A stretch of DNA of 64,000 nucleotides from an uncultured Cryomorphaceae bacterium (GCA_902614915.1 CACMMX010000005.1:1-64000), one strand, 5' to 3'; counted from the first letter of the stretch, positions 17,974 to 27,942 are shown. Made by a program: numbers and translations. The notes: generated by a model from the letters alone, not told the origin.

Positions 17974-18295
17974 GAAATGGAATCTATTGATACAGGTGAA
18001 GATACGTTAGTCTAAAACGAAATAAAGGGTACTTCCAAGCAAAAAAAGGCAAAAACTCCTTTGTCCTGCAATTGTCCGGATAACTTCTATGGCATAAGTT
18101 TTTATACTTGAAAGGACTAAAACCGCGCATATTTCGCTGAAAATTACCTAAAAAACAAGTATTCCCGCAGGGAGTGCGTTCAGAATTAAAAGTCCATTGA
18201 AATGTTGAAATAGAATTTTAATCCAGGTAAAGGATAAAGTGTATCAATAACCAATTAAAACAGATTATGTCCTGCCATAAAGGGAAGAATGATAT
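17974..18295. other. divergent regulatory gap before the beta-glucan operon
   Basis: This 322-base gap separates the SGNH protein gene from the divergent glucan operon, so it should carry both promoters. I find no exact TAnnTTTG box near either start; TATACTTG about 190 bases upstream of the phosphorylase gene differs at one position. No ORF of more than a few codons, no tRNA and no strong hairpin is visible. Confidence 0.4.
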
Positions 18296-21200
18296 ATGAA
18301 AGACTATAAAAATATATTTCTTGGTGAACAGCTTCGCAATGGTCAAGAAGAAGAAGTAAAAGGTGAAGAGGTAATGATCAACTCCGAGTCGTTTTATAAA
18401 ATTTCCAATTACGATTTAATGCGACCTTTCTTCATGAGCATTGTAAGTAATTCCAATCATTGGATGTTCATATCAAGTACGGGTGGGCTTACAGCGGGAA
18501 GAAAAAATAGCGAACACGCTCTTTTTCCATATTATACAGATGATAAAATAACGGAATCATCAGAATATACAGGTTCCAAAACCATTTGCTTGGTAGAACG
18601 AAAGGATAAAGTGTGCCTTTGGGAGCCTTTTTCTTCAAAATACCATGGAATTTACCGCGTGAGTCGCAACCTGTATAAAAACTCTTTCGGTAATAAGATT
18701 CGATTTGAAGAGATTAATCATGATTTGGAATTGACATTCTCCTACGAGTGGAATTCTAGTGATAAATATGGATTTGTCCGAAAATCGCTGCTAACCAACA
18801 ATGGGTCAAGCTCGGTGAGGGTTCGATTCGCAGATGGCCTTCAAAATCTATTACCCTATGGTGTTGAATCGTCGTTACAAGCGGCTTCAAGCAATTTAGT
18901 TGATGCCTACAAGAAGTGTGAGTTAGAAGCTGAAGTAGGTCTTGGTCTTTTTTCGTTGAGCGCTGTCATTGTTGACAAGGCAGAGCCGAGTGAGGCCTTG
19001 AAAGTCAATGTTGCGTGGGCACTAAATAGCCCAAATTCTACCAAACTGCTGTGTTCAAAACAGCTTGAGGCTTTTAGAAACGGAAAAGTTCCAATACAAG
19101 AAGTTGATATTAAAGCCGAACGCGGAGCATTCATGGTTTGCGATGAGGTAACCCTTGAGGCCCATACAAAAGAGCAATGGAGCATTGTTACAGATGTAAA
19201 TAAAGGCCCGGTGGAGGTTGCAGATTTACTAGAAGCTTTGAAATCTCCCGAGGCGCTGAGGAAGGAAGTTTTTACTGATGTTGAGGCCGGATCAGCTAAC
19301 TTAATGGTATTGGTTGCTGCCTCAGACGGTCTTCAACTTACTAATGACCGGCTTTTGAATATTCGTCATTTTGCCAACACCATGTTTAATATTATGCGCG
19401 GAGGTATTTTCGATGACCACTATAATATTGATAAAAGTGATTTTGAAAATTATATGGCCAAGGCCAATAAAATCGTTTTCAAAAGAAACAGTCAAACGCT
19501 AAGGAAGTTAGATTCTCATTTTAATCTTCACACCCTAAAGGCTCTTGCATCGTCATCTGAAGATACCGATTTCAAGAGACTTGCATTTGAATATTTGCCA
19601 TTGAAGTTTAGTCGTAGGCACGGCGATCCTTCTAGACCTTGGAATAAGTTTTCAATCAATACTCGCGATGAGGTCACGGGTGATAAAATATTGGACTATC
19701 AAGGAAATTGGCGCGATATTTTCCAAAACTGGGAAGCTTTAGCCCATTCTTATCCTGAATTTATGGAAGGGATGATTCATAAATTTCTCAATGCCACCAC
19801 TTTTGATGGTTACAATCCTTACAGAGTGGTAAAAGACGGTTTTGATTGGGAAACCATAGAACCTGATAATCCTTGGTCCTACATAGGTTATTGGGGCGAC
19901 CATCAGATCATTTATCTGCTAAAATTCTTGGAGTTTATTGAAGATCACTATCCAGGAACATTAAAGCAATATTTCAAGCAAGAGATTTTCGTTTATGCAA
20001 ATGTTCCCTATACCATCAAGGGCTATAGAGATATACTAAAAGACCCAAAAAATACCATAGATTTTGATCATCAAGGAGAAGAAGCCATAGAGTATAGAAT
20101 GGCATCCCTAGGTGCAGATGGAGCACTCTTGCTGAATCAAAATTCGGAGATTCACAAGGTTAATTTCTTGGAGAAAATCTTAGCCACCGTTCTTGCCAAA
20201 GTAAGCAATCTGATTCCTGAAGGCGGTATTTGGATGAATACCCAGCGACCAGAGTGGAATGATGCCAACAACGCCTTGGTTGGAAACGGTGTAAGTATGG
20301 TTACGCTTTATTATCTGAGAAGATTTTTGAGCTTCTTTGAAGAAGTGCTTCATCAAGAGAAAGGCGAAGTCAAAGTAAGTACAGAGTTAGCAGTCTTTTT
20401 CCGCGGTATTGCCGGGGCACTAGAGCACAACAAGGGTTTACTAAAAACAGGTTTTTCGGATATTCAACGAAAAGACGTTTTAGATTCTTTAGGTGAGCCC
20501 GCTAGTGTGTATCGTTGGAAAATTTATAAAAATGGTTTTTCTGGAACATTTGAAACGCTGTCCATAGATGAATTGAGTCAATTCGCAGAGTTGGCAAGAT
20601 TGTATATGGAACAGAGCATCCGCTCAAATAAACGCGAAGACGGGCTTTATCACGCTTATAATTTAATCACCGTCAAGGGCGATAGTGTTCAAGTGAGTTA
20701 TCTCTCAGAAATGCTTGAAGGTCAAGTCGCCGTTTTGAGTTCAAAATATTTAAATGCTTACGAAAACACAGATGTATTGGATGCTCTAAAATCGAGTGCC
20801 TTATTCCGCGAAGATCAATACAGTTATATACTTTATCCGAATAAGGATTTATCAAGATTTACATCAAAGAATTGCATTCCAACAGTGCGTGCAGAGGCCT
20901 CCGAACTTATCGCTGCCTTGAATAAGGCAGGTGATAAAACTGTGGTGCTTAAGGACCGAAACGGCGTATATCATTTCAACGGAATGTTCAATAATGTAAA
21001 CAGTTTAAACGATGCATTAGATCAACTTCCTAGTGGATTCGACGCATTGGTTTCCAGAGACCGAGCGTTATTATCATCCATCTTTGAAGAGGTCTTCGAT
21101 CATAAGTCTTTTACTGGTCGTTCAGGTACGTTCTTTGGATATGAAGGTCTTGGTTCTATCTATTGGCATATGGTAAGCAAGTTGCTGTTGGCTGCATACG

Positions 21201-21745
21201 AAAACACGAATGAAGCGTTAAAAACAAACGATGAGGTATTGATTGGTCGTATGTATGACCATTACTTCGAGATTTTAGCCGGTATTGGTGCGCATAAAAG
21301 CCCGAAACTTTATGGTGCATTCCCAACGGACCCGTATTCGCACACACCAGGTGGAAAGGGTGCCCAGCAGCCCGGCATGACCGGTCAGGTAAAAGAAGAT
21401 TTAATTAGCAGATTTGGTGAACTAGGTGTATGTGTTAAAGAAGGTAAACTGACTTTTGCACCAAGAATTCTCCGCAATGAGGAGTTCTTGAGCAATGAAG
21501 GTGTTTTTGAATACGTTAATATTGGAAATGAGGTTGATTCTGTAAAAGTCCCGAAAGAAGGACTGGCCTTTACTTACTGTCAAGTTCCTGTCATTTATGA
21601 GCGCTCAGACAAGCCTCAAATTGTAGTACACACCAAAAGCGAAGTACATACTATTGAAGGGGATACTTTAAGCGCTGAATTGACTTCGGCCCTGTTTCAA
21701 AGAACAAACAGAATTAAGAAAATCGTAGTTTCTGTAGTAAAATAA
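18296..21745 (+). CDS. cytoplasmic beta-1,3-glucan phosphorylase, GH149-type
   Basis: The 1149-residue protein has no signal peptide, so it acts in the cytoplasm. Its N-terminal half includes the beta-sandwich segment FISSTGGLTAGR with HALFPYYTDDKI, and the middle has the alpha/alpha-barrel motifs YQGNWRDIFQNWEAL and TQRPEWNDANNALVGNG. The W-N-D of the latter (Asp656) lines up with the catalytic Asp of GH94 phosphorylases. Length and motif set fit the GH149 family, which phosphorolyses beta-1,3-oligoglucans to glucose-1-phosphate. It is the first gene of an operon with GH17, a clan-A hydrolase, GH30 and a GPH transporter, which fits. GH94 or GH161 are the alternatives; a family search would settle it. 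Confidence 0.75.
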   Translation: MKDYKNIFLGEQLRNGQEEEVKGEEVMINSESFYKISNYDLMRPFFMSIVSNSNHWMFISSTGGLTAGRKNSEHALFPYYTDDKITESSEYTGSKTICLVERKDKVCLWEPFSSKYHGIYRVSRNLYKNSFGNKIRFEEINHDLELTFSYEWNSSDKYGFVRKSLLTNNGSSSVRVRFADGLQNLLPYGVESSLQAASSNLVDAYKKCELEAEVGLGLFSLSAVIVDKAEPSEALKVNVAWALNSPNSTKLLCSKQLEAFRNGKVPIQEVDIKAERGAFMVCDEVTLEAHTKEQWSIVTDVNKGPVEVADLLEALKSPEALRKEVFTDVEAGSANLMVLVAASDGLQLTNDRLLNIRHFANTMFNIMRGGIFDDHYNIDKSDFENYMAKANKIVFKRNSQTLRKLDSHFNLHTLKALASSSEDTDFKRLAFEYLPLKFSRRHGDPSRPWNKFSINTRDEVTGDKILDYQGNWRDIFQNWEALAHSYPEFMEGMIHKFLNATTFDGYNPYRVVKDGFDWETIEPDNPWSYIGYWGDHQIIYLLKFLEFIEDHYPGTLKQYFKQEIFVYANVPYTIKGYRDILKDPKNTIDFDHQGEEAIEYRMASLGADGALLLNQNSEIHKVNFLEKILATVLAKVSNLIPEGGIWMNTQRPEWNDANNALVGNGVSMVTLYYLRRFLSFFEEVLHQEKGEVKVSTELAVFFRGIAGALEHNKGLLKTGFSDIQRKDVLDSLGEPASVYRWKIYKNGFSGTFETLSIDELSQFAELARLYMEQSIRSNKREDGLYHAYNLITVKGDSVQVSYLSEMLEGQVAVLSSKYLNAYENTDVLDALKSSALFREDQYSYILYPNKDLSRFTSKNCIPTVRAEASELIAALNKAGDKTVVLKDRNGVYHFNGMFNNVNSLNDALDQLPSGFDALVSRDRALLSSIFEEVFDHKSFTGRSGTFFGYEGLGSIYWHMVSKLLLAAYENTNEALKTNDEVLIGRMYDHYFEILAGIGAHKSPKLYGAFPTDPYSHTPGGKGAQQPGMTGQVKEDLISRFGELGVCVKEGKLTFAPRILRNEEFLSNEGVFEYVNIGNEVDSVKVPKEGLAFTYCQVPVIYERSDKPQIVVHTKSEVHTIEGDTLSAELTSALFQRTNRIKKIVVSVVK

Positions 21746-21754
21746 TTAAAGAAA

Positions 21755-23023
21755 ATGAACGTATTCTGTGCACGAATTCTTGGTATTTACATCCTTACTT
21801 TGACGTTGGGTTTGAATTCATGTACAACCGCCGAAAAGCCTATGATAGCTGATAAAAGTGCAAAGGAAATATTAGGTAACCCTGAATATCGTGCCATTTC
21901 ATTTGGCGGATACAGAGGGAAGAAAAGAGCGGAGCAGCCAACAATATTGCAACTCAAGGAAGATTTAAGGATCATGTCTGCAATGGGCATCAAAATTCTT
22001 CGAACATATAATTTGCAGCTTCCGCATGCCTTGAATGTGCTTAAAGCCATTCGTGAATTGAAGCAAGAAGATGCTTCATTTGAGATGTACGTGATGCTCG
22101 GAGCTTGGATGGATTGTTACGGTGCATGGACTTCAGAGCAACCTGATCACAACAAGGAGAGTGAGGAAAACAACATAAGTGAGATAAAGAAGGCGGTACG
22201 GTATGCTAATGAATATCCGGACATTGTCAAAATAATAGCCGTGGGTAACGAGGCAATGGTGCATTGGGCTTCAAGCTATTTTGTTCATCCTTCAGTCATA
22301 TTGAAGTACGTAAATTATCTGCAAGAGCTCAAACGTATCGGTAAATTATCTTCTGAGGTGTGGATTACTTCTTCGGATAATTTCGCCTCATGGGGGGGCG
22401 GCGATGAGTCTTATCATATCAAAGAATTGGAGGAATTGGTACGAGCTGTGGATTACGTAAGTACCCATACCTATCCGTTTCACGACACTCATTACAACCG
22501 TGATTTTTGGGAGAGTCCTGTGGAAGAATCGGATGGATATTCCGTTCACGATAGGGTACTTATGGCCATGAAGCGTTCGGCTATTTATGCGCAAGGTCAA
22601 TATGAAAGTGTCAAAAATTATGTCCATGCCATTGCGCCCGGCAAACCTATTCATATTGGAGAAACCGGTTGGTCAAGCATTAGTATTGGCCTTTATGGCA
22701 ATAACGGCTCTTTTGCTGCCGACGAATACAAGCAAGCCTTATACTATCAGGCTATGCGTGAGTGGACGGATGCCAAGGGGATTAGTTGTTTTTATTTTGA
22801 AGCCTTCGATGAACAATGGAAAGATTCCAATCATCCCGAAGGTTCAGAGAATCATTTTGGATTAATTACGTTAGACGGTCAGGCTAAATATGCGCTTTGG
22901 GATTTGGTGGATTCGGGCGTATTTGAAGGATTGACTCGTGGTGGTGTGCAAATTACTAAGTCGTTTCACGGCGATTCAGTATTACTATTACAGACGGTGA
23001 GTGCGCCTAAAAGGAGGTATTGA
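21755..23023 (+). CDS. GH17 family beta-1,3-glucanase lipoprotein
   Basis: The 422-residue enzyme has a lipoprotein-like signal (IYILTLTLGLNSC, lipobox Cys23). It shows the TIM-barrel pattern of GH17: KILRTYNLQ at an early strand, the acid/base in VGNEAMV (Glu166) and the nucleophile in IGETGWSS (Glu303). GH17 enzymes cut beta-1,3-glucans such as laminarin, as endo-glucanases or transglycosylases. The mature protein would sit in the periplasm or on the outer membrane. It follows the phosphorylase gene after 9 bases. Its last codons (AAA AGG AGG TAT) form a strong Shine-Dalgarno for the next gene, so the two are coupled. Confidence 0.88.
   Translation: MNVFCARILGIYILTLTLGLNSCTTAEKPMIADKSAKEILGNPEYRAISFGGYRGKKRAEQPTILQLKEDLRIMSAMGIKILRTYNLQLPHALNVLKAIRELKQEDASFEMYVMLGAWMDCYGAWTSEQPDHNKESEENNISEIKKAVRYANEYPDIVKIIAVGNEAMVHWASSYFVHPSVILKYVNYLQELKRIGKLSSEVWITSSDNFASWGGGDESYHIKELEELVRAVDYVSTHTYPFHDTHYNRDFWESPVEESDGYSVHDRVLMAMKRSAIYAQGQYESVKNYVHAIAPGKPIHIGETGWSSISIGLYGNNGSFAADEYKQALYYQAMREWTDAKGISCFYFEAFDEQWKDSNHPEGSENHFGLITLDGQAKYALWDLVDSGVFEGLTRGGVQITKSFHGDSVLLLQTVSAPKRRY
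23011..23018 (+). promoter_or_regulatory. strong Shine-Dalgarno site inside the GH17 3' end
   Basis: AAGGAGGT lies 4 bases before the ATG at 23023 and 7 before the ATG at 23026. Near-perfect Shine-Dalgarno sites are rare in this window, so it is notable; it also argues against the upstream TTG at 23020 as the start of the next gene. Confidence 0.6.
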
Positions 23024-23994
23024 TGATGAAAAAAAGTATGATTCTTTTTGGAGTAATGATTTTGATGTCTTGTCAAAGCACAGGCGTGCAACCTCTTATT
23101 GAGCCCAAACACGATGAATACTTTAAAGCCATATGCTATCATCCAGTGAGTATTAGCAATTCACAGCGCAGCTGGGAATTTATTGATGAAGACCTGGATT
23201 TGATGCAAGAGGCGGGTATCTCTGTAATTCGTGTTTATATGCCAATCCAAGATAAAGCTATTCTGAATAAAATTGCAGAACGGGGAATGAGGCTAATTAC
23301 CGGTTTCGGCTACAATCAAGATTCTATTTATGATATAGTTTCTGGAACTTATTTGAATTATGTAAAAGAGTACAAAGATCATCCCGCCATGTTTCTATGG
23401 GAGTTGGGTAATGAGTATAATTATCATCCAGAATGGTTCGGGGGTGATTTAGTAAATTGGTACAGGACCTTGGAATCTGCGGTTGATGCAATACATGCCG
23501 TTGATACCATTCACCGCGTAAGTAGTGCACACGGTGAAATTCCAGATTCACTAGCTCTTTATCATGGCCGAAGGTTGGATTTATGGGGATTTAACGTATA
23601 TCGATGGGATGCGCCCGCCTCTTTTATTGAAGATTGGAAAAAAATTAGTAATAAGCCATTTTACTTCGCAGAATTAGGATCCGACAGTTATATGACAACA
23701 GCCAACGATAGTTTGGAAACTGGGGTAAATGAACTTGCTCAGGCCATTGCCATAGGTCACATAATTGATGATCTACTTCCTTTAAAGAATGAATTCGATG
23801 GCATCACACTGTTTTCATTTACGGACGGCTGGTGGAAAGCAGGTAATCCAGAAATACAGGATGTAGGGGGTTGGGCGCCAAATAGTAGCGGGGTACCTTA
23901 TGATGGTTCTCCAAATGAAGAATACTGGGGTATCGTAAATATTGATAGAACTAAAAAGATAGCTTTTGACGCAGTTAAAGCTCGATTTAAATAA
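23023..23994 (+). CDS. clan GH-A glycoside hydrolase lipoprotein, family unassigned
   Basis: The predicted 323-residue product has a lipoprotein signal (SMILFGVMILMSC). The start is ATG 23023, which overlaps the GH17 stop (TGATG); ATG 23026 is equally possible. The mature part looks like a compact TIM barrel: VIRVYMP at an early strand, WELGNEYNY with a probable acid/base Glu (near residue 131), and FYFAELGSDS with a probable nucleophile Glu (near 217). It lacks the accessory domains of GH2 and does not match GH17 or GH30 well. GH5, GH72-like transglycosylases and the catalytic module of GH2 are candidates. Its place in the operon points to beta-glucan chains as substrate. Confidence 0.75.
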   Translation: MMKKSMILFGVMILMSCQSTGVQPLIEPKHDEYFKAICYHPVSISNSQRSWEFIDEDLDLMQEAGISVIRVYMPIQDKAILNKIAERGMRLITGFGYNQDSIYDIVSGTYLNYVKEYKDHPAMFLWELGNEYNYHPEWFGGDLVNWYRTLESAVDAIHAVDTIHRVSSAHGEIPDSLALYHGRRLDLWGFNVYRWDAPASFIEDWKKISNKPFYFAELGSDSYMTTANDSLETGVNELAQAIAIGHIIDDLLPLKNEFDGITLFSFTDGWWKAGNPEIQDVGGWAPNSSGVPYDGSPNEEYWGIVNIDRTKKIAFDAVKARFK

Positions 23995-24000
23995 TTTCTT

Positions 24001-25494
24001 ATGCATTGTAGAACGATAATTACAACAATGTCGGCTATTCTATTGGTGTCCTGTGCCGAAAAAAATGACATGAAGTTTAAAGTCTTTGAAACATCCGCAT
24101 CAGGTAAAAATATAGAAGAGGTTAATAATTTTAATCAAACCGAAAACCATTCAAAAATTTCGGTTAATCTCGCTGTAGAGCGTCAAGCCATTATAGGATT
24201 TGGCGGGGCATTTACCGAATCATCAGCATATAATTTGAATAAGCTTAGTGCTGAGAATCGTGATGCTGTGCTTAAGGCTTATTTCTCTCAGGAAGGCTCA
24301 AATTATTCTTTAACAAGGACACACATGAATTCTTGTGATTTTTCAGTGAGTAATTATTCATACACTCCGGTACCAGGTGATATCCATTTAGAGCACTTCT
24401 CAGTGGACGAAGACAGAGATGACCTTATACCTATGATTAAAGATGCTCAAGCAATTAGTCAAGGAGGGTTTAAAATATTGGCCTCACCATGGTCTGCTGC
24501 GCCTTGGATGAAGGACAATAACGATTGGCGTGCCGGTAAATTGAAAGAAGAATATTATGATACGTGGGCTTTATTCTTTAGTAAATTTGCTTCTGCGTAC
24601 GCAGAGGAAGGAATAGATATATGGGGATTTACCGTTGAGAATGAACCGCATGGAAACGGTGGTAACTGGGAAAGTATGCATTTCACTCCGCAGGAGATGA
24701 CACGATTTGTTAACGAACATTTGGGTCCGAGATTAGAAGCTGATGGTAAGGGAGAACTCATCATTTTAGGATATGACCAAAATAGACAGATTCTTCAAGA
24801 ATGGGCGGATGTTATGTATAGGGATGAGACCTCAAAAAAATACTACGACGGTATGGCCCTTCATTGGTATGAAAGCACTTACGACTACTTCCCAGATGAA
24901 TTGGACTATGCCTATCATGCAGCTCCTGAAATGCTTTTATTACAAACCGAGGCTTGTGTGGATAATCAAGTGCCTGAGTGGCAAAATGATCGATGGTATT
25001 GGCAGAAAGAAGCTACGGATTGGGGCTATTATTGGCGGGAAGAAGAAAATAGATACTTGCACCCAAAATATGCTCCGGTCAATCGTTATGCTAGAGATAT
25101 CATTGGTTGTTTAAACCATTGGGTTCAAGGCTGGATAGATTGGAATATGGTCCTTGACCGTCAAGGAGGCCCAAATTGGGCTAAAAATTGGTGTGTTGCA
25201 CCAGTAATTGTGGATGTCGATAATGATGAAGTCTACTATACACCTATGTTCTATGTGCTTCAGCACTTCAGTAAATTTATTCGTCCCGAAGCGAAAGTTG
25301 TAGAGGTGTCCAAAACAGATGATAATTTGATGGTTACGGCAGCCAAAAACACAGACGGTTCTGTTGCCGTTGTTGTTTTCAACGAAGGAGAAGAGGCTAG
25401 AAGTTTTGATTTGGAACTTGATGGTCAAACCGCTTCAATTGCTGTTGAGCCACAGGCTTTACAGACTATATTCATTCAAAGGAATTCTGAATAA
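24001..25494 (+). CDS. GH30 beta-glucosidase / beta-1,6-glucanase lipoprotein
   Basis: The 497-residue enzyme starts with a lipoprotein signal (TTMSAILLVSC). It has the GH30 start GFGGAFTESSAYNL, the RTHMNSCDFS segment, the acid/base in TVENEPHGN (Glu215) and the nucleophile in LLQTEACVD (Glu317). A small beta-sandwich closes the protein, as is usual in GH30. The motifs fit subfamily 1 or 3, which include exo- and endo-acting beta-1,6-glucanases; removal of the beta-1,6-linked glucose branches of laminarin is the likely job. It lies 6 bases after the clan-A hydrolase gene and its stop shares a base with the transporter start. Confidence 0.9.
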   Translation: MHCRTIITTMSAILLVSCAEKNDMKFKVFETSASGKNIEEVNNFNQTENHSKISVNLAVERQAIIGFGGAFTESSAYNLNKLSAENRDAVLKAYFSQEGSNYSLTRTHMNSCDFSVSNYSYTPVPGDIHLEHFSVDEDRDDLIPMIKDAQAISQGGFKILASPWSAAPWMKDNNDWRAGKLKEEYYDTWALFFSKFASAYAEEGIDIWGFTVENEPHGNGGNWESMHFTPQEMTRFVNEHLGPRLEADGKGELIILGYDQNRQILQEWADVMYRDETSKKYYDGMALHWYESTYDYFPDELDYAYHAAPEMLLLQTEACVDNQVPEWQNDRWYWQKEATDWGYYWREEENRYLHPKYAPVNRYARDIIGCLNHWVQGWIDWNMVLDRQGGPNWAKNWCVAPVIVDVDNDEVYYTPMFYVLQHFSKFIRPEAKVVEVSKTDDNLMVTAAKNTDGSVAVVVFNEGEEARSFDLELDGQTASIAVEPQALQTIFIQRNSE

Positions 25495-26903
25495 TGGGTA
25501 CTGTTTCTAAAGTCCCTATGGGACAAAAAATTGCTTTTGGTATTGGGATGCTTGCCAACCAAATGTTCCCCGCGGCAATGAGCATATTTATGGTTGTTCT
25601 TGTCCAGGATTTAGGTTTTCCTGGCTGGATGTGGGGTGTAATATTCTTTGCGCCACGTGCCTTTGATTCCATTCTTGATCCAATTATGGGTTTTATTTCT
25701 GATAATACACGCTCCAAGTGGGGTCGGCGCCGGCAATATGTATTTTTGGGAGCTATACTCATGGGGTTCGCTTTTGCTATGCTTTGGCAATTGTATCGAG
25801 AAGACAGTATTCTTCACAATTTCACCCATGTGATGGTGTGGTCTTTTATTTTTTACCTGGGGCTTACAATTTTTGGTGTGCCCTATGTGAGCATGGGTTA
25901 TGAAATGAGCGATGACTACCATGAGCGCACCACTGTCATGGCTATTTCTCAATGGATTGGTCAATGGGCATGGGTGATTGCTCCTTGGTTTTGGGTAATC
26001 ATGTATGATCCTGAATGGTTTCCAACTGCCGATGAGGCTACTCGAACACTATCCATTTGGGTTGCATTGGTATTTACCTTGTGTGCTATTGCACCTGCTC
26101 TATTCATTAAAGGAGATAGCACAGTTAGAAGAATAGATTATGAACCTCTGAATTTAAGTGGCATTTTCGGTAGCCTAAAAAAGATTGCTAAAAATTTTGT
26201 AGAAGCCTTTGAATCTTCACCATTTAGAAAGTTGTGCATTGCTACGTTCCTCATTTTTAATGGCTTTAATACGGTTGCTAGTTTTACTTATTTTGTAATT
26301 CGATCTCATCTATTTGACGGAGCGGCTCCCGGCGTTTGGCCCACTCTATTTGGCTCCGTGGGTGCCTTAGTTACGACATTTATAGTGATTCCAATAGTAG
26401 CTAAAATGGCAAAATCTTTAGGTAAAAAGAGGGCATTTATTGTTTCTCAGTCCATTTCTATAGTAGGCTATACGTTACTGTGGTTTTTAATGATACCTGG
26501 TAAGCCACATATGTTTTTATTTGCACTTCCGTTCCACTCTTTTGGAATAGGAGGTTTATTTACAATTATGATGTCAATGACTTCTGATGTTTTAGACATT
26601 GATGAGCTGAATACAGGTAAGCGACGTGAGGGTGTATTTGGTGCAATTTACTGGTGGATGGTAAAGCTCGGATTTGCTTTTGCTGGAGCCCTTAGTGGAT
26701 TAATTCTGACTTTAGTTAATTACCAAAGCGGTGCTGCATTACAACCTGAAGGCTCGGTAGAAAATCTTCGCTTGGTTTTCTCTGGATTACCCATTGTTTG
26801 CACGCTAATTGCTATCGCAGTCATGTGGAATTATAAAGTAGATGAAAACTATGCAAAGGAGGTTCGAGCGGAGCTGGATAAAAGAAAACAGACACTAGGC
26901 TAG
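25494..26903 (+). CDS. GPH-family (MFS) sugar:cation symporter
   Basis: The 469-residue protein has about twelve hydrophobic segments and the GPH/MelB loop motif: DPIMGFISDNTRSKWGRRR near residue 62. A second characteristic segment is FTIMMSMTSDVLDIDELNTGKRREG in the later half. Members couple uptake of glycosides or oligosaccharides to sodium or proton flow across the inner membrane. It is the last gene of the glucan operon, overlapping GH30 by one base (TAATG). It likely brings laminari-oligosaccharides or glucose to the cytoplasmic phosphorylase. No terminator hairpin with a T tract is evident in the following 155 bases. Confidence 0.92.
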   Translation: MGTVSKVPMGQKIAFGIGMLANQMFPAAMSIFMVVLVQDLGFPGWMWGVIFFAPRAFDSILDPIMGFISDNTRSKWGRRRQYVFLGAILMGFAFAMLWQLYREDSILHNFTHVMVWSFIFYLGLTIFGVPYVSMGYEMSDDYHERTTVMAISQWIGQWAWVIAPWFWVIMYDPEWFPTADEATRTLSIWVALVFTLCAIAPALFIKGDSTVRRIDYEPLNLSGIFGSLKKIAKNFVEAFESSPFRKLCIATFLIFNGFNTVASFTYFVIRSHLFDGAAPGVWPTLFGSVGALVTTFIVIPIVAKMAKSLGKKRAFIVSQSISIVGYTLLWFLMIPGKPHMFLFALPFHSFGIGGLFTIMMSMTSDVLDIDELNTGKRREGVFGAIYWWMVKLGFAFAGALSGLILTLVNYQSGAALQPEGSVENLRLVFSGLPIVCTLIAIAVMWNYKVDENYAKEVRAELDKRKQTLG

Positions 26904-27058
26904 TTTTCTTGCTCAGAGGATCTCCTTTTATGTTTGCATATGAGTAAAGAATAGCCTCGTAAAGCACTAGACACTGAGATATATGGAATGCTTCAGTGCA
27001 TACGGTGAAGGCCAATCACTCTCGAGGTTATAAAGAATATTCGCCTCATCTTTGACAC

Positions 27059-27940
27059 ATGAATCACAAAAGCGGTTTTGTAAATATTATAGGCAATCCA
27101 AATGTTGGTAAGAGTACGCTTATGAACGCCCTTGTTGGTGAGCGATTAAGTATAATTACGCCAAAGGCACAGACAACTCGCCATCGTATTTTCGGAATTC
27201 TCAATGAGCCTGAATATCAAATTGTGTTTTCTGATACCCCTGGGGTAATTCAACCGGCTTATAAAATGCAAGAGCAAATGATGAAGTTTGTGTCAGATAC
27301 TTTTGAAGATGCCGATGTATTTTTGTACTTAGTTGAGCCTGGGGATCGAGCATTAAAAGATCAGGGATTCTTTTATAAGTTACTAAATTCAGAGTTTCCA
27401 GTTCTTCTAATAATTAATAAGATTGATGTCACTGATCAATCATCATTGGAAAACGAAGTGGCTTATTGGAATGATGCCCTGCCCAACGCAGAGATTATTC
27501 CCATCTCTGCTCTTCAAGAGGCTAATACGGATTATTTACTTGATCGTTTAATTAATTTGATACCTGTAGGTCCGCCATATTTTGATAAAGATGCCTTGAC
27601 AGATAAGACGGAGCGATTCTTTGTTAGTGAAATAGTTCGCGAGCAAATTCTTATAAGTTACAAAAAGGAAGTCCCCTATTCGGTAGAGGTGGATGTAGAG
27701 GAATTCAAGGAAGCTGAGGATATTATACGGATTCGCGCAGTCATTTATGTTGCCCGTGAGTCACAAAAAGGAATTATTATTGGTCACAAAGGCAAAATGA
27801 TAAAAAGTGTGGGAGTAGGGGCAAGAAAACAACTAGAAAAATTCTTCGTTAAAAAGGTACATCTAGAGACCTTTGTTAAGGTCAAGAAAAATTGGCGCGA
27901 TAGCGATTTACAGTTAAAGCGATTCGGTTATAAATATTAG
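27059..27940 (+). CDS. era: GTPase Era
   Basis: Era is a GTPase that binds 16S rRNA and helps mature the small ribosomal subunit. The 293 residues show the G1 motif GNPNVGKST, the switch region with the TTRHR segment, DTPG (G3) and NKID (G4), and a C-terminal KH domain containing IIGHKGKMIKSVG. Length is normal. The der gene begins two bases after its stop. A weak promoter-like box, CATCTTTG, ends 4 bases before the ATG. Confidence 0.97.
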   Translation: MNHKSGFVNIIGNPNVGKSTLMNALVGERLSIITPKAQTTRHRIFGILNEPEYQIVFSDTPGVIQPAYKMQEQMMKFVSDTFEDADVFLYLVEPGDRALKDQGFFYKLLNSEFPVLLIINKIDVTDQSSLENEVAYWNDALPNAEIIPISALQEANTDYLLDRLINLIPVGPPYFDKDALTDKTERFFVSEIVREQILISYKKEVPYSVEVDVEEFKEAEDIIRIRAVIYVARESQKGIIIGHKGKMIKSVGVGARKQLEKFFVKKVHLETFVKVKKNWRDSDLQLKRFGYKY

Positions 27941-27942
27941 GT

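Noticed and set aside
21755-26903. SusC/SusD pair in the glucan operon
   Set aside because: The operon lipoproteins carry catalytic glutamates of hydrolases, and the only TonB-dependent receptor in the window is the FecA-like one at 792-3032, far away and without a SusD partner.
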